Assembly: GCA_023512835.1 (NCBI GenBank) | Contig: CM042092.1 | Location: 42,178,258 to 42,242,257, forward strand | Origin: Taxillus chinensis | Lineage: Eukaryota > Streptophyta > Magnoliopsida > Santalales > Loranthaceae | Direction of reading: 5' to 3' | DNA: 64,000 nucleotides | In this document: positions 46,972-60,100 of the stretch, piece after piece | How positions within the stretch are numbered: position 1 is the first letter of the stretch | Layout: each line of letters opens with the position of its first letter | Program-made: the position numbers and the translations under genes | The notes under the pieces: generated by a model | What the model was told of the DNA's origin: nothing | Database searches by the model: none | The model's input: the letters and a program-made list of their open reading frames with translations, nothing else

Positions 46972-49900
46972 ATTTTGGTGGAGTTTATGATCATGTGCAT
47001 TCCTTATTTCTAATAGTCCATTAAACTAGGCGCAGAAATACGTCACAATCATGGAGTCCATCCCACCGGCCGAACGATGTATGACGGATGTCCTTTTAAT
47101 CTTTCAAGGATACTATTTTTGGTTTTGTTTTGGATTAATCCACTTGATGGATCCGAAATTAACTAAATAACCAATCCTAACTTAATAAAACATGCGTTAC
47201 GATTTTTAATTGATACAAGTAGGTGGTTTTTCTATTTTGATAGAGTTTGTGACCTCCGGTATTCCCTATTTCTAATAGTGTATGAGACTTGGCGTGGAAA
47301 ATATATCACTCCCGTCGAGCATGTCCCATTGAGCGGAGCCACGCACAACTAGTATTCTTTTAATCTTGCATCAATATAACATTTTCCTTTTTGATCGTTC
47401 CACTCTATCCACCAATTTAATTTGTAATTGAAACAAATAGTTGGTTGATCCGTTTTGAAAGAGCTTGTGATTTTGTGTATTCGTTGTCACTTAGTGGAGT
47501 TTTAAACTCGGCCAAGGAAACACCTCTTCAACGTGAAGTATCTCACATTGAACGAATGGCGTATAATAAGTGTTTTTTTAATCTTTTATTAAAATTACTT
47601 TTTTGTTTGATTGATTTGTTTGACACATGAGAAATCAAGTAAATAAAAACCCTAGCCTAACATACTTGCCTTCGATTTGTAATTGGAACAAAAAGTTGCT
47701 TTGTCCGTTTTGGAAGAGGATATGACGTCCTGTATTCTTTATTGCCAACAAGTTAATAGCTCGGCAAAGGGTAATACCTCACTATTGTGTTAAACGTCAC
47801 ATTCGGTGAACTACATCAAATAAGTGTTCAATTACACACCTGATGAATGTTCCATTTTTTAATTGAATGATCCATTCGAGACGTCCACAATTAGACAAGT
47901 CATCATCCTTTTGATTTCTAAATGTAATAAATAGTGGGTTCATCCATTTTGGTGGAGTTTATGACTAGGTGCATTCCTTATTTCTAATAGTTTACTGAGA
48001 AATAACGTACAATAGGCAGGAATCCATCCCACCGAGTCGAAATCTAATGACGATGTCCTTTTTAAGCTTTCAAGGATACTATTTTTGGTTTTCTTTTGGA
48101 TTAATCCACTTGATGGATCCGAAATTAACTAAATAACCAACCCTAACTTAATAAAACTTGCCTTATGATTTTTAATTGTTACAAGTTGGTGGTTTTTCTA
48201 ATTTTGATAGAGTGGTGACCTCTAGATTCCCTATTTCTAATAGTGTATTAGACTTCCTTGGAGAAAATATCACCAATAGCCCTGGAGTATGTCCCATCGA
48301 AAGCAGCCACGCGCAACCAGTTCCTTTTTAATCTTGCATCAATATTACATTAAGCTCTTTGATCGATCCACTCGATACTACCCATTTGATTTGTAAAAAC
48401 AAACAATAGTTGGTTGATCCGTTTAAAGAGCTTATGTGATTTGATGGTATCTGTAGGCGAGCTTGGAGTTTAAATCGGGCCAGGAAAGAACTCCTCAATG
48501 TGCAAGTATCTCACATTGAACTAATGACGTATAATAAGTGTTCTTTTAATCTTTTATTAAAATTACTTTTTGTTTGATTGATTCGTTTGACACATGAGAA
48601 CCGAAGTAAATAAAAAGCCCTAGCCTAAGATACTTGCCTTCGATGTTTGTAATTGGAACAAAAAGTTCGTGTCCATTTTTTTAAAGAGGATATGAACCGG
48701 CCTTACCCATGTCCAATAGCAGTTAATAACAGCAAGGGTAATACCTCACTATTGTGTTAAATCCCATCGCAAACCACGTCAAATAAGTGCTGAATTAAGC
48801 AACCTTGAATGTTCCATTTTTCTTTGAATGATCCATTCTTGGGACATCCACAATTAGACTAGTCAACATCCTTTTGATTTCTAATTGTAATAAATAAGGT
48901 TCATCCATTTGGTGGAGTTTATGACCATGTGCATTCCTTATTTGTAATAGTCAGTTAAACTAGGCAGGAAATACGTCACAATCATGGAGATCATCCCACC
49001 AGCTAACGATGTACTGAGAGATGTCCTTTTAATCTTTCAAGGATACTATTTTTGGTTTTGTTTTGGTTTAATCCACTCAAGGATCCGAAATTAACTAAAT
49101 AACCAACCCTAACTTAATAAAACATGCCTTAAGATTTTTAATTGATACAAGTAGGTGGTTTTTCTATTATGATAGAGTTTGTGACCTCCGGTATTCCCTA
49201 TTTCTAATAGTGTATTAGACCTTGGCGTGGAAAATATATCACTCCCGTCGAGTATGTCCCATTGGCCGAGCTACCTTATAACTAGTATTCTTTTAATCTT
49301 GCATCAATATTACATTTTCCTTTTTGATCGTTCCACTCGATCCGGCCAATTTGATTTGTAATTGAAACAAATAGTTGGTTGATCCTTTTGAAAAGAGCTT
49401 GTGATTTTGGGTATCCGTTGTCGTCATTGGAGTTTTAAACTCCGCCCAGGAAAAAACCTCTTCAATGTGAAGTATCTCACATTGAACGAATGACGATAAT
49501 AAGTGTCCTTTTGATCTTTTGTTAAAATTACTTTTTTGTTTTCTTAATTCGATTGACACATGAGAAATCAAGTAAATACAAAGCCCTAGCCTAAGATACT
49601 TGCCTTCTAATTTGTAATTGAAACAAAAAGTTGCTTTGTCCATTTTGGAAGAGGATATGACGTCCACATTCTTTATTGCCAATAAGTTAAGAGCTCACCA
49701 AGGGTAATACCTCACTATTGTGTAGAGGTCACATTGGGCTAACTACATCAAACAAGTGTTCAATTAACCACTAATGAATGTTCCATTTTTTTTTTGAATG
49801 ATCCATTCGAACGTCCACAATTAGACAAGTCATCATCCTTTTGATTTCTAATTGTAATAAATAGTGGGTTCATCCATTTTGGGTGGAGTTTATGACCATG

Positions 49901-52443
49901 TGCATTCCTTATTTGTAATAATCCGTTAAACTAGGCGAGAAATATGTCACAATCATGGAGTCCATCCTAATTGAGCGAACGACGTATGAAAGATGTCCTT
50001 TAATCTTTCAAGGATCTTATTTTTGGTTTTGTTTTGGATTAGTCCACTTGATGGATCCGAAATTAACTAAATAACCAACCCTAACTTAATAAAACTTGCC
50101 TTATGATTTTTAATTGATACAAGTTTGGTGGTTTTTCTATTTTGATAGAGTTTTTTGACCTCCGGTATTACCTATTTCTAAAAGTGTATTAGACTCGAAT
50201 GGAAAATATATCACCCCCGTCAAGTATGTCCCATTGAGTGAGCCACGCACAACTAGTATCCTTTTAATCTTTGCATCAATATTACATTTTCCGCTTTGAT
50301 CGATCCACTCGATCCTACTTATTTGATTTGTAATTGAAACAAATAGTTGATTGATCCGTCTTGAAAGAGCTTGTGATGCTGTGTATTCGTTGTCGCTATT
50401 GGAGTTTTAAACCTCGGCCTTGAAAAGACCTCTTCAATGTGAAGTATCTCACATTGTACGAATAACGTATAATAAGTGTTCTTTTAATCTTTTATTAAAA
50501 TTACTTTTTGTTTGACTGATTCGTTTGACACATGAGAAATCAAGTAAATAAAAAGCCCTAGCCTAAGATACTTGCCTTCTAATTTGTAATTGAAACAAAA
50601 AGTTGCTTTGTCCATTTTTGAAGAGGATATAACGTCTGTATTCTTTATTGCCAATAGGTTAATAGCTCGGAAGGGTAATACCTCACTATTGTGTAGAACG
50701 TCACATTGGGCAAACTACGTCAAACAAGTGTTCAATTAAGCACCGATGAATGTTCCATTTTTTCTTTGAATGATCCATTCGGACGTCCACAATTAGACAA
50801 GTCATCATCCTTTTGATTTAAATTGGAATAAATAGTGGGTTGATCCGTTTTGGTGGAGTTTATGACCATGTGCATTCCTTATTTCTAATAGTCCATTAAA
50901 CTAGGCGCAGAAATACGTCACAATCATGGAGTCCATCCCATCGAGCGAAGGATGTATAAGTGAAGTCCTTTTTAATCTTTCAAGGATACTATTTTTGGTT
51001 TTGTTTTGGGATTAATCCGCTTGATTGATCCGAAATTAACTAAATAATGAACCCTAACTTAACAAAACTTGCCTTATGATTTTTAATGGATACAAGTAGG
51101 TGGTTTTTCTATTTTGATAGAGTTTGTGACCTCCGGTATTCCTTTATTTTTAATAGTGTATTAGACTTAGCATTGAAAATATATCACTCATTCAGTATGT
51201 CCCATTGAAGCGAGCCACGCATAACTAGTATTCTTTTAATCTTGCATCAATATTACATTTTCCTTTTTGATCGATCCACTCGATCCAACCAATTTGATTT
51301 GCAATTGAAACAAATAGTTGGTTGATCCGTTTTGAAAGAGCTTGTGATGTTGTGTATTCGTTGTCACTAGTGGTGTTTCAAACTCGGCCTAGGAAAGAAC
51401 CTCTTCAACGTGAAGTATCTCACATTGAGCAAATGAGCGTATAATAAGTGTTGTTTTAATCTTTTTATTAAAATTACTTTTTTGTTTGATTGATTCGTTT
51501 AACACATGAGAAATCAAGTAAATAAAAGCCCTAGCCTAAGATATTTGCCTTCTGATTTGTAAATGAAACAAAAGTTGCTTTGTCCATTTTGGAAGAGGAT
51601 ATGACGTCTATATTCTTTATTGCCAATAGGTTAATAGCTCACAAGGGTAATACCTAACTATTGTGTGAACGTCACATTGGGCGAACCACATAAACAAGTG
51701 TTCATTAATAGCAATGAATGTTCCATTTTTTCTTTGAATGATCCATTAAGACGTCCACAATTAGACAAGTCATCGTCCTTTTGATTTTTAATTGTAATAA
51801 ATAGTGGGTTCATCCATTTTGGTGGAGTTTATGACCATGTGCATTCCTTATTTCTAATAGTCCATTAAACTAGGCGCTGGAAATACGTCACAATCATGGA
51901 GTCCATCCCACCAAGGCTTAACATGTATGAAAGATGTCCTTTTAATCTTTCAAGGATACTATTTTTGGTTTTGTTTTGGATTAATCCACTTGATGGATCG
52001 AAATTAACTAAATAACCAATCCTAACTTAATAAAACATGCGTTACGATTTTTAATTGATACAAGTAGGTGTTTTTCTATTTTGATAGAGATTGTGACCTC
52101 CGGTATTCCCTATTTCTAAAAGTGTATTAGACTTGGCGTGGAAAATATATCACCCCCGTCGAGCATGTCCCATTGAGTGAGCCCGCCAACTAGTATTCTT
52201 TTAATCTTACATCAATATAACATTTTCCTTTTTGATCGATCCACTCTTATCCAGCCAATTTAATTTGTAATTGAAACAAATAGTTGGTTGATCCGTTTTG
52301 AAAGAGCTTGTGATTTTTTGTATTCGTTGTCATAGTGGAGTTTTAAACTTTAGGCCTAAGGAAAACCTCTTCCAACGTGAAGTATCTCACATTGAACAAT
52401 GACGTATAATAAGTGTTCTTTTAATCTTTTATTAAAATTACTT
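46972..52443. repeat. Satellite array 2, third piece
   Basis: Subunit-1 starts near 47355, 48330, 49290, 50262, 51235 and 52200. Units at 49.3, 50.3, 51.2 and 52.2 kb carry the same private variants as those at 43.1, 44.1, 45.05 and 47.35 kb, giving a five-unit period (about 4.85 kb without LINE-b). The unit at 48.3 kb is more eroded. The array breaks off inside subunit 2 at AAAATTACTTT. Confidence 0.92.
51816..51830. other. Empty target site homologous to the LINE-b insertion
   Basis: ATTTTGGTGGAGTTT followed directly by ATGACCATGTGC, in the unit that matches the LINE-b-bearing unit by its other variants. It shows the pre-insertion state. Confidence 0.8.
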
Positions 52444-52444
52444 T

Positions 52445-53590
52445 ACGTGAATTCATCCATTTCACGTAAGCCTATTTTGCTTCCTCGTGCCTCTACGTGA
52501 TGCAAGCAAGCCAGAAGAAGTTTCGAGTCGATTTGAGTCAGCATTTGACGCCCTATATCACAAATCTGATCGCAGAAGATATTTTGACCATCCTATCGCT
52601 TTTTCCATAGCTGATTGATTTAGAGTTTCAAGGCTCATGTCCAAATTAGACGGAAGATAGAGATTTTAATGTTCGAGTCATCAAAATCCACGCTGCTTGA
52701 CAAGGTTAGGAACACAACTTCAAGGCCCATCCAACCTCTATAAATCATTAAATTTCTCCACGCCCATGCAACCTATCCGGACCTCTATACCGCTGAGAAA
52801 GAGAGAGGCTCCACGATTTGAGGTTGCTCGATCTAGAGGAGCACTGCTGCCTGCCGCCATGATTTTGGAGCCGATCTTCGCTTTGTCACATGCAGATTAA
52901 AAATAAAGATGTTGGCCATCGCTTATGGTTTTGCTTGTAATTATAAGTGAGTAATTCTTATAATCTAGGGGAGCAATGTAGCCTCCTTGTTGCTTGGCTG
53001 CTTAAGGTAATTGGTTGGATGATCGGGTTTTGCATGTTTTATAATCGTTTCACTTCATTCTTACGTACACCTTGGTATTCTTAGCCTTGTTCAAGTGGAT
53101 TATCTATAACTTATTTAGAACGGCCATCATTATCCTTTGGAAAAGATGATTTATCGGCTGCTGTTTATGCTGTATGACTATTCTGCATACAACCTTAAAA
53201 AGGACCTCATCAATTACTTTGTTGTCTCTTTGCCTAAAGCTTACATGTTTTCAATCAGAGTTTAACTCTTACTAACAAGGAACGAGATGGCATATGGAGG
53301 TGAAATGCACCTTAGATGCCTTTAATCCTGAATCTTAATCCCAAAATCAATTTGCTTCTTGTTTATTTAGAAACCAACAAAATTAGATCTTTGTGTTGGC
53401 AAACATTTTCATATAAGACATTGTTTTTAAGTAAGATTAATTTGGTGACTTAAAAGAGCTGATAACTGCACCTGGACTCACCCCTTTCTTGTCACTGGCC
53501 TCATTTTATTAGTGAGGATTTAATATTTTATATGGATTTTTAAACGATAGCAACCCCACTTGGGTTCCGCTCACGAAATACCCGTTCACA
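52445..53590 (+). repeat. 5'-truncated LTR fragment of the element B type
   Basis: Starts ACGTGAATTCATCCATTTCACG, matching the LTR from about 37075 inside the first CACGTG palindrome. It ends CGAAATACCCGTTCACA before satellite. It contains CTCTATAAAT near 52736 and the U5 text, with many small indels and substitutions relative to 37075-38307. It is the left end of the duplicated block, not an independent insertion. Confidence 0.88.
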
Positions 53591-54211
53591 CACAAGTGTC
53601 ATTTCAATCTTTTATTAAAATTACATTTTTCTTTGATCGATTCGTTTCGATTACATGAGAAAATCAAGTAAATAAAAAAGCCCAGCTCAAGATACTGTTT
53701 CTCCGATTTGTAATCGCAAGAAAAGTTGTTTTGTCCATTTTGGAAGTGGATATGACGCCTTGTATTCTTATTGCCAATGTTAATAGTTCACAGGCGGTAA
53801 TGCCTCATCATTGTGTAGAACGCACACATCAAGTAATCCACGCTAAACAAGTGTTCAATTAAGCACCAATAATGTCTCATTTTTTCTTTGAAAGATCCAT
53901 TCAGACGCCCAATTAGAACATGTCATCATCCTTTTGATTTCTAATTGGGAATAAATAGTGGTCTATCCATTTTGGTGGGAGTTTATGATCATGTGCATCT
54001 CTTATTTCCCCTTTAATAGTCCATTAAACTAGAAGCAGAAGATACTACAACCAGATGGAGTCCATCCATCGAGCGAATCCATGGCGATGATGCCCTTTAA
54101 TTTTTCTTTCAAGGATACTATTTTTGGTTCTCGCTTGGATTAATCCACTTGATATCCAAATTTAATCAAATAACCAACCCTAACTTAATAAAACTTGCTC
54201 ATGCATTTTTA
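53591..54211. repeat. Satellite array 3, first piece
   Basis: AAGTGTCATTTCAATCTTTTATT onward, equivalent to 38308-38927, with many small differences. Confidence 0.88.
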
Positions 54212-55281
54212 TTTTTTGAAAAGTAAAGAATAAATTAATTGGGAAAAATTACAAAGGTTTCAAAAAGGGGTATACCTCGAGAAGACAACAAAAACCCTAG
54301 TGCAAGATAAGACCAAGGGTAAGAATAACAACCAATACTCAACCCCTCAGGAATTTTCCATAATTGCGCGAAATGAGTATTGAAAGTGTTAACGGGCCAT
54401 CCAGATGACAAAGAAGCACGGACCTAACCCATCCATAATCAAATTAACCACCGCTCTTTCACTGAGAGACCCACCCATATGAGCCCTGGTGCACAAAGCT
54501 TCGCTGCAGAGACACACACACCTAAGCCGTTAAAGAGAAAGACGGTAAAGGTTAGAATCGCAAGGGGAGCATGAGAGAGAGAACCGAAGCCCAATGAATA
54601 AAAGCGGACCAAGAAAAACAAGAGAGTCTGGCAAATGGTCATTAAAGCTATCCAAACACAGACAGAAAATGGGCAGTAAAAATAAATGATCATGAATCCT
54701 GATGTGGCTGCCCAAAAGGCAGCCTCAGAAGAGTGGCACAAAAGATAGCAACTAAGATCCTTAGTAGGGCTGATTTTACACAAAGCGCCTCACACATGCT
54801 AGCATGCCGTGGAGAGGATACTAAACCATATCAAAGAATAAGAAAATGTGGGGAGAAGAAGAATCACAGATTCACGCCGAAAAAGATGAGAGAGCCCATG
54901 GAGTTAACCATCGCACCCGGCCCGACGGCTACTGGGACAACAACAAAGTCAAGCTCCCGCCTTTAACTCACAACTCAGAGAGCTGAAGCTGCTGTGCCAT
55001 CGTCGCCAAAGAGAATATCACGATAAAGAAGATTAGCACCCAAACCTGAGCCTCCCACCACCACAGATAAGATTAGCAAACAGGCCCCGAGGGCAGCCAA
55101 GAATCAAACCAAAACAGGTGTGGAAAGCACATCTCAATCGAGACGGAGATACATGGTCTGGCAGCATCACAAGGCAGCCAAAACCCTAAGGCTAAGTCCA
55201 AGAGGCACCATGGTACTTTCACACCTAATCGACCTTTTTTAACCAAATTGAACTAACCCAACTCCACAGGGAAGTAGAAGT
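54212..55281 (-). mobile_element. LINE-a' (copy of LINE-a)
   Basis: Tail TTTTTTGAAAAGTAAAGAATAAATTAA and the following ~1.07 kb align in order with 38928-40030, including the antisense zf-RVT segment (54439-54783). It sits in the same satellite position, with eroded target copies (GCTCATGCATTTTTA left, ACACATTACTTTTA right). Frames are far more broken than in LINE-a. Confidence 0.88.
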
Positions 55282-57074
55282 CACACATTACTTTTAATTG
55301 ATACAAGTAGGTGGTTTTTCTATTTTTGATAGAGCCAGGGACTTCCTCCGCATTCTTACTTAATAGTATTAGATATGGTATGGAAATATATCACCCCCTA
55401 CCTATGCCCCATTGAGCAAGCCACTTACAATTAGTATCTTTAACTGCATCAATACACATTTTTCCTTTGACTTATCCACTGATATTTACCTTATTTGATT
55501 TGTAATTGAAACAAATAATTGGTTGATCCGTTGAAAGAGTTTGTACAAGGTATCCGTTGCTCATTGAGTCAACTAAATTAGGAAGAACTTTGACACGTAA
55601 GAACCACATTGAACCTAATGACTAGATAACAAGTGTGTCCTTTTTGATCTCTATAAAAATTACTTTTTGTTTTACTGATTCATGACACAGAGAAACCAAG
55701 TAAATAAAAGCTCCAGTCATATGATGATTGGCTTCTTCATTGTAACTGGTGTTCAAAGTTGCTTGTCCATTTTGGAAAGAGGACAGATCGCCCTAGATTC
55801 TTTATCGCTAATAGTTAGAGCTCAGCAAGTGGCAATATCTTCACTGTCAGTTTAGAACCAGCCATTTTAAAGAATCATGTCACCCAAGTTAATAAAGCAC
55901 TGATAACTTCCATTTTTCTTTGAACATCTGATTCATGCCCACAACAGATTTGAAGTCATCATCCTTTTGATTTCTTAACTTAATCAGGGTTCATCCATTT
56001 TGGGGTGGGAGTTACACATATGTACACTTTATTTGTAATATAAACTAGGTTGCAGAAATAAGGCCACACCATGAGTTCATCCCATCATTAACGTATGTAT
56101 GACATGTCCTTTAATCCTTCATGATAGTCATATTTGCTTTTCTTTGGATTAATCCACTTGATGATCCAATAACCAAGAATCAACCTCATAACTAGACAAA
56201 ACTGTCTCTGAGTTTTGTAATTCTGATCAAATAGGTGGTTTTCTATTTTGATGAGTGCTTGCACCTGGATTTCTACTTATTATAGGCTAGGATTTGCACT
56301 AAAATAGAATATCACGCCCACGTATGTCCTGCTTGAGTAGAGCCACGCACAATAGTATCCTTTAATTTGGGACCAATATTATATTTTCTTTTGATCATCC
56401 ACCTGATATTTACCCATTTGATTTTTGTAATAAAACCAAGAATGCTGATCCTGCTTTATGAGCTTTCTAGGATGTTGTGTATCCGTGTCGCCATTGGAGT
56501 TTTAACCGTCTAGGGAATAATCCCCAATGTGAAGTATCTCACATTGAACGAATGAGACGAGAATAAGGTCCATTTGATCTTTTAAAAGAATGCCTTTGCC
56601 TGTTAATCTATTTGAGACATGACAAATCAACTAAATAAAAGCCCTGAATAAGTGATACTTGCTTCTCTAATTTGTGAAATGAAACAAAAAGTGCTTTGTC
56701 CATTTTGGAAGAGATGACGTCCGTATTCTTTATTTTTGCCAAGCAGAGTCTACCCATGCATCTCTCGCTTGTGTAGAATGCTCACATTGGGCTAACCACA
56801 AACAAGTGTTCCATCAAGCTCCCATGAATGTTCCATTTTTCTAAATGATCCATTCTCCCGACGCCCACTAGACAGTCATCATCCTTTTGATTTTTAAATG
56901 AATAAATAGTGGGTTCATCCAGCATTTTGCTGGAGTTTATGACCATGTGCATTCTATCAGAATAGACCAGCAAAACTAGGCGTGCAGAAATGATGTCATG
57001 ACCCAGGAGTCCAACCCACCTGGGTGGAACGATACATTTATGTCCTTTTAATTTTTCAAGGATACTATTTTTTG

Positions 57075-57111
<37 letters not shown>

Positions 57112-60100
57112 TTAGTTTTTTGATTAACCCACTTGATAGATCCCAACATGAATTTAAATAACCAACCTAACTTAATAAAACTTGTCTATGATTTTCTTAA
57201 TTTGAGGTAAGTAGGTGCTTTATTTTATAGAGGTTTGTGACTCTATTCCTATTTCTAATAGTAATAGACTCACATTGAAACATATACTCTATTTGTATAG
57301 TCCCATTGAGCAGCTGACGACAATATCCTTTGACCTGCATCATTATTACATTTTCCTCTTTATTCATCCACTAATAGTCACCATACTGATTTGTAATTGA
57401 AAAAAATAGCTTGGTTGATCCAGCTTTGAAAGAGCTTGTGAGCAGTAGGGCCTGCCACATCGAGTTTAACCCCGGCCTAAGAACAACTCCTCAATGTAAG
57501 CATCTCTACATTTGAATTATAATTCATTTTATAATGAGTGTCCTTTTGATCTTTTGTTAAAATTACTTTTTGTTTTCTTAATTCGTTGACACATGAGAAA
57601 TCAAGTAAATAAAAAGCCCTAGCCTAAGATACTTGCCTTCCGATTTGTAACTGCTCTAAAAAGTTGTTTTCACCATTTTGAAGAGGATACTTATCATCTC
57701 CGTATTCTTTATTTATTAATGTGCTAAGAGTCACCAGGTAACACTGCCACTAGAGAATGTCACATTGGCATAATCTACATTAACAAGTGTCTAATTGCTC
57801 CTATGAATGTTCCATTTTTTTTTCTAATGATCTGTCTCACGCCCACTAGACAAGTCATCATCCTTTTGATTTTTGTTCTGTATTAAATATGGTTCATCCA
57901 TTTGTTGGAGTTACACCATGTATTTTGAATGTAATAGACCGTTGAACTAGGCGCAGAATACACAATCATGGAGTCCATCCCACTAAGCACCATGTATGAC
58001 ATGTCCTTTAATCTTTCACATACTATTTTATTTGTTGGATGAATCCACTTGATAGATCCAAATTAACGAAATAACCAACCCTAACTTACAATCCTACTCT
58101 ATGATTTCTAATTGATACACAGGTGGCTTTTCTATTTTGATAGAGCTTGTGACCTCCTAGATATCCTATCCTATTTAATGCATATTAGACTCTGGCATTG
58201 AAATGATATTGCTCACAGTGTCCCAACCTGACAGCCATGCACAATTAGCATCCTTTAACTCAAACAATGATTACATTTTCCTTTGTCGTATCCATCAATA
58301 CTACCCATTTGATTTAAGAATTGAAAAAAATAGTTATTATCCTGCTTTGAAAGAGCTTAAGATGTTTGTGTATTCGTTGTCGTTAATGAGTTTTAAACTC
58401 GGCCTAGAAAACAACTCCTCAAATGTAAAAGTATCTCACATTGAACTAATGACGATAATAAGTATCCTTTTCGACTTTTTGTTAAAAATTACTTTGTTTT
58501 CTTAATTTGTTTGATACAGAGAAATCAAGTAAATAAAAGCCCTAGCCCAAGATATCATCTTCATTTGTAATTGAAACAAAAAGTTGCTTTGTCCAGATTT
58601 GAAGAGGATATGACGTCTTATTCTTTATTGCCACTAGTGTTACATCACCAAGGTAATAATACCTCACTATTGTGTAGAACGCTACATTGGGCTAAACGGC
58701 ATCAAACAAGGTTCATCATCACCAATGAAGGTTCCATTTTTCTGAATGATCCTGTTCTGGATTCACAATTAGACAAGTCATCATCCTTTTGATTTCTAAT
58801 TGTAATAAATAGTGGGTTCATCCATTTTGGTGTGGAGTTTATGACCATGTGCATTCCTTTTTGTAATAGACCTGTTAAACTGAAGTAGAAATATGTCACA
58901 ATCATGGAGTCCATCCCACTGGCTTAATCATGCATGACAGATGTCCTTTTAATTTTCATGATACTATTTGGTTGTGTTTTGATTAATCCACTGATAGATC
59001 CTAAATTAACTAAATAACCAACCCTAACTTAATAAAACTTGCCTTATGATTTTAATTATACAAGTAGTGGTTTTTCTTGTTTGATAGAGTTTGAAATCTC
59101 CGGTATTCTTATTTCTACAGGGTGTATTAGACTTGGTATTGAAAACATACCTCTGGCCGAAAACCACTGAAGCAGCCATGCACAATTAGTATCCTTTTAA
59201 TCTGTAATCAATATTACATTTTCCTTTTTGATCGATCCACTCATACTACCCATTCGATTTGTAATTGAAAAAAAGAATATTGATCCGTTTGTGAGCTTCA
59301 TAGATATGTATTCAAGGTCGCCATCGAAGTTTAAATCGTCAGAAATAACTCCTCAATGTGAAGTATCTCACATTGATCCAATAAGATGATAATAAGTGTC
59401 CTTTTGATCTTTGTTGCACCATTTTTGTTTTCTTAATTGCTTGACGATACATGAGAAACTAAGTAAATAAAAAGCCCTAGCCTAAGATATCACTACTTGT
59501 AATTGAAACAAAAGTTGCTTTGTCCATTTTAAAGAGGATATGACGCCCCAGATTCTTTATTGCCAATATAGGTTGGTGAGCTCAACAAGGCATACACCTC
59601 ACTATTGTAAAAAAGAACGTCGTATTTGGGCTAATCACATCAGCCCAAGTGTTCAATTAACCAACAATGAATGTCTCCATTTTTCTTTGAATGATCCATC
59701 GACGCCCACAATTAGACAAGTCATCATCCTTGGATTTCAATTGTAACAATGTAGTCTATCCGGTTTGTAGCTACAGATCATGTGCATTCCCTATTTGTAA
59801 TAGACCTAGTCCAGATTTGTTATATGTCACAATCATGGAGTCCGATCCACCGGCGAACGATAATGATGATGTCCTGGAATTCTTCATGATGATATTTTTG
59901 GTCAGGTTTTTCGATTAATCCACTTGATAGATCCTGGAATTAACTAAATAACTAACCCAACTTAATAAAACTTTGCCTTATGATTTTTAATTGATGGCTA
60001 AAGTAGGTTTATTTGATAGAGTTTCAGACCTCCTCGTATTCTATTTAATACATATCAGCGCAGGCACTACTCCTGTTTAGTATGTCCCATCGAAAGTAGC

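Noticed and set aside
52445..53590. A solo LTR formed by recombination
   Set aside because: It lacks the U3 start, and its right flank plus the following LINE-a' and LINE-b' match the 38-47 kb block, so it is the end of a block copy.
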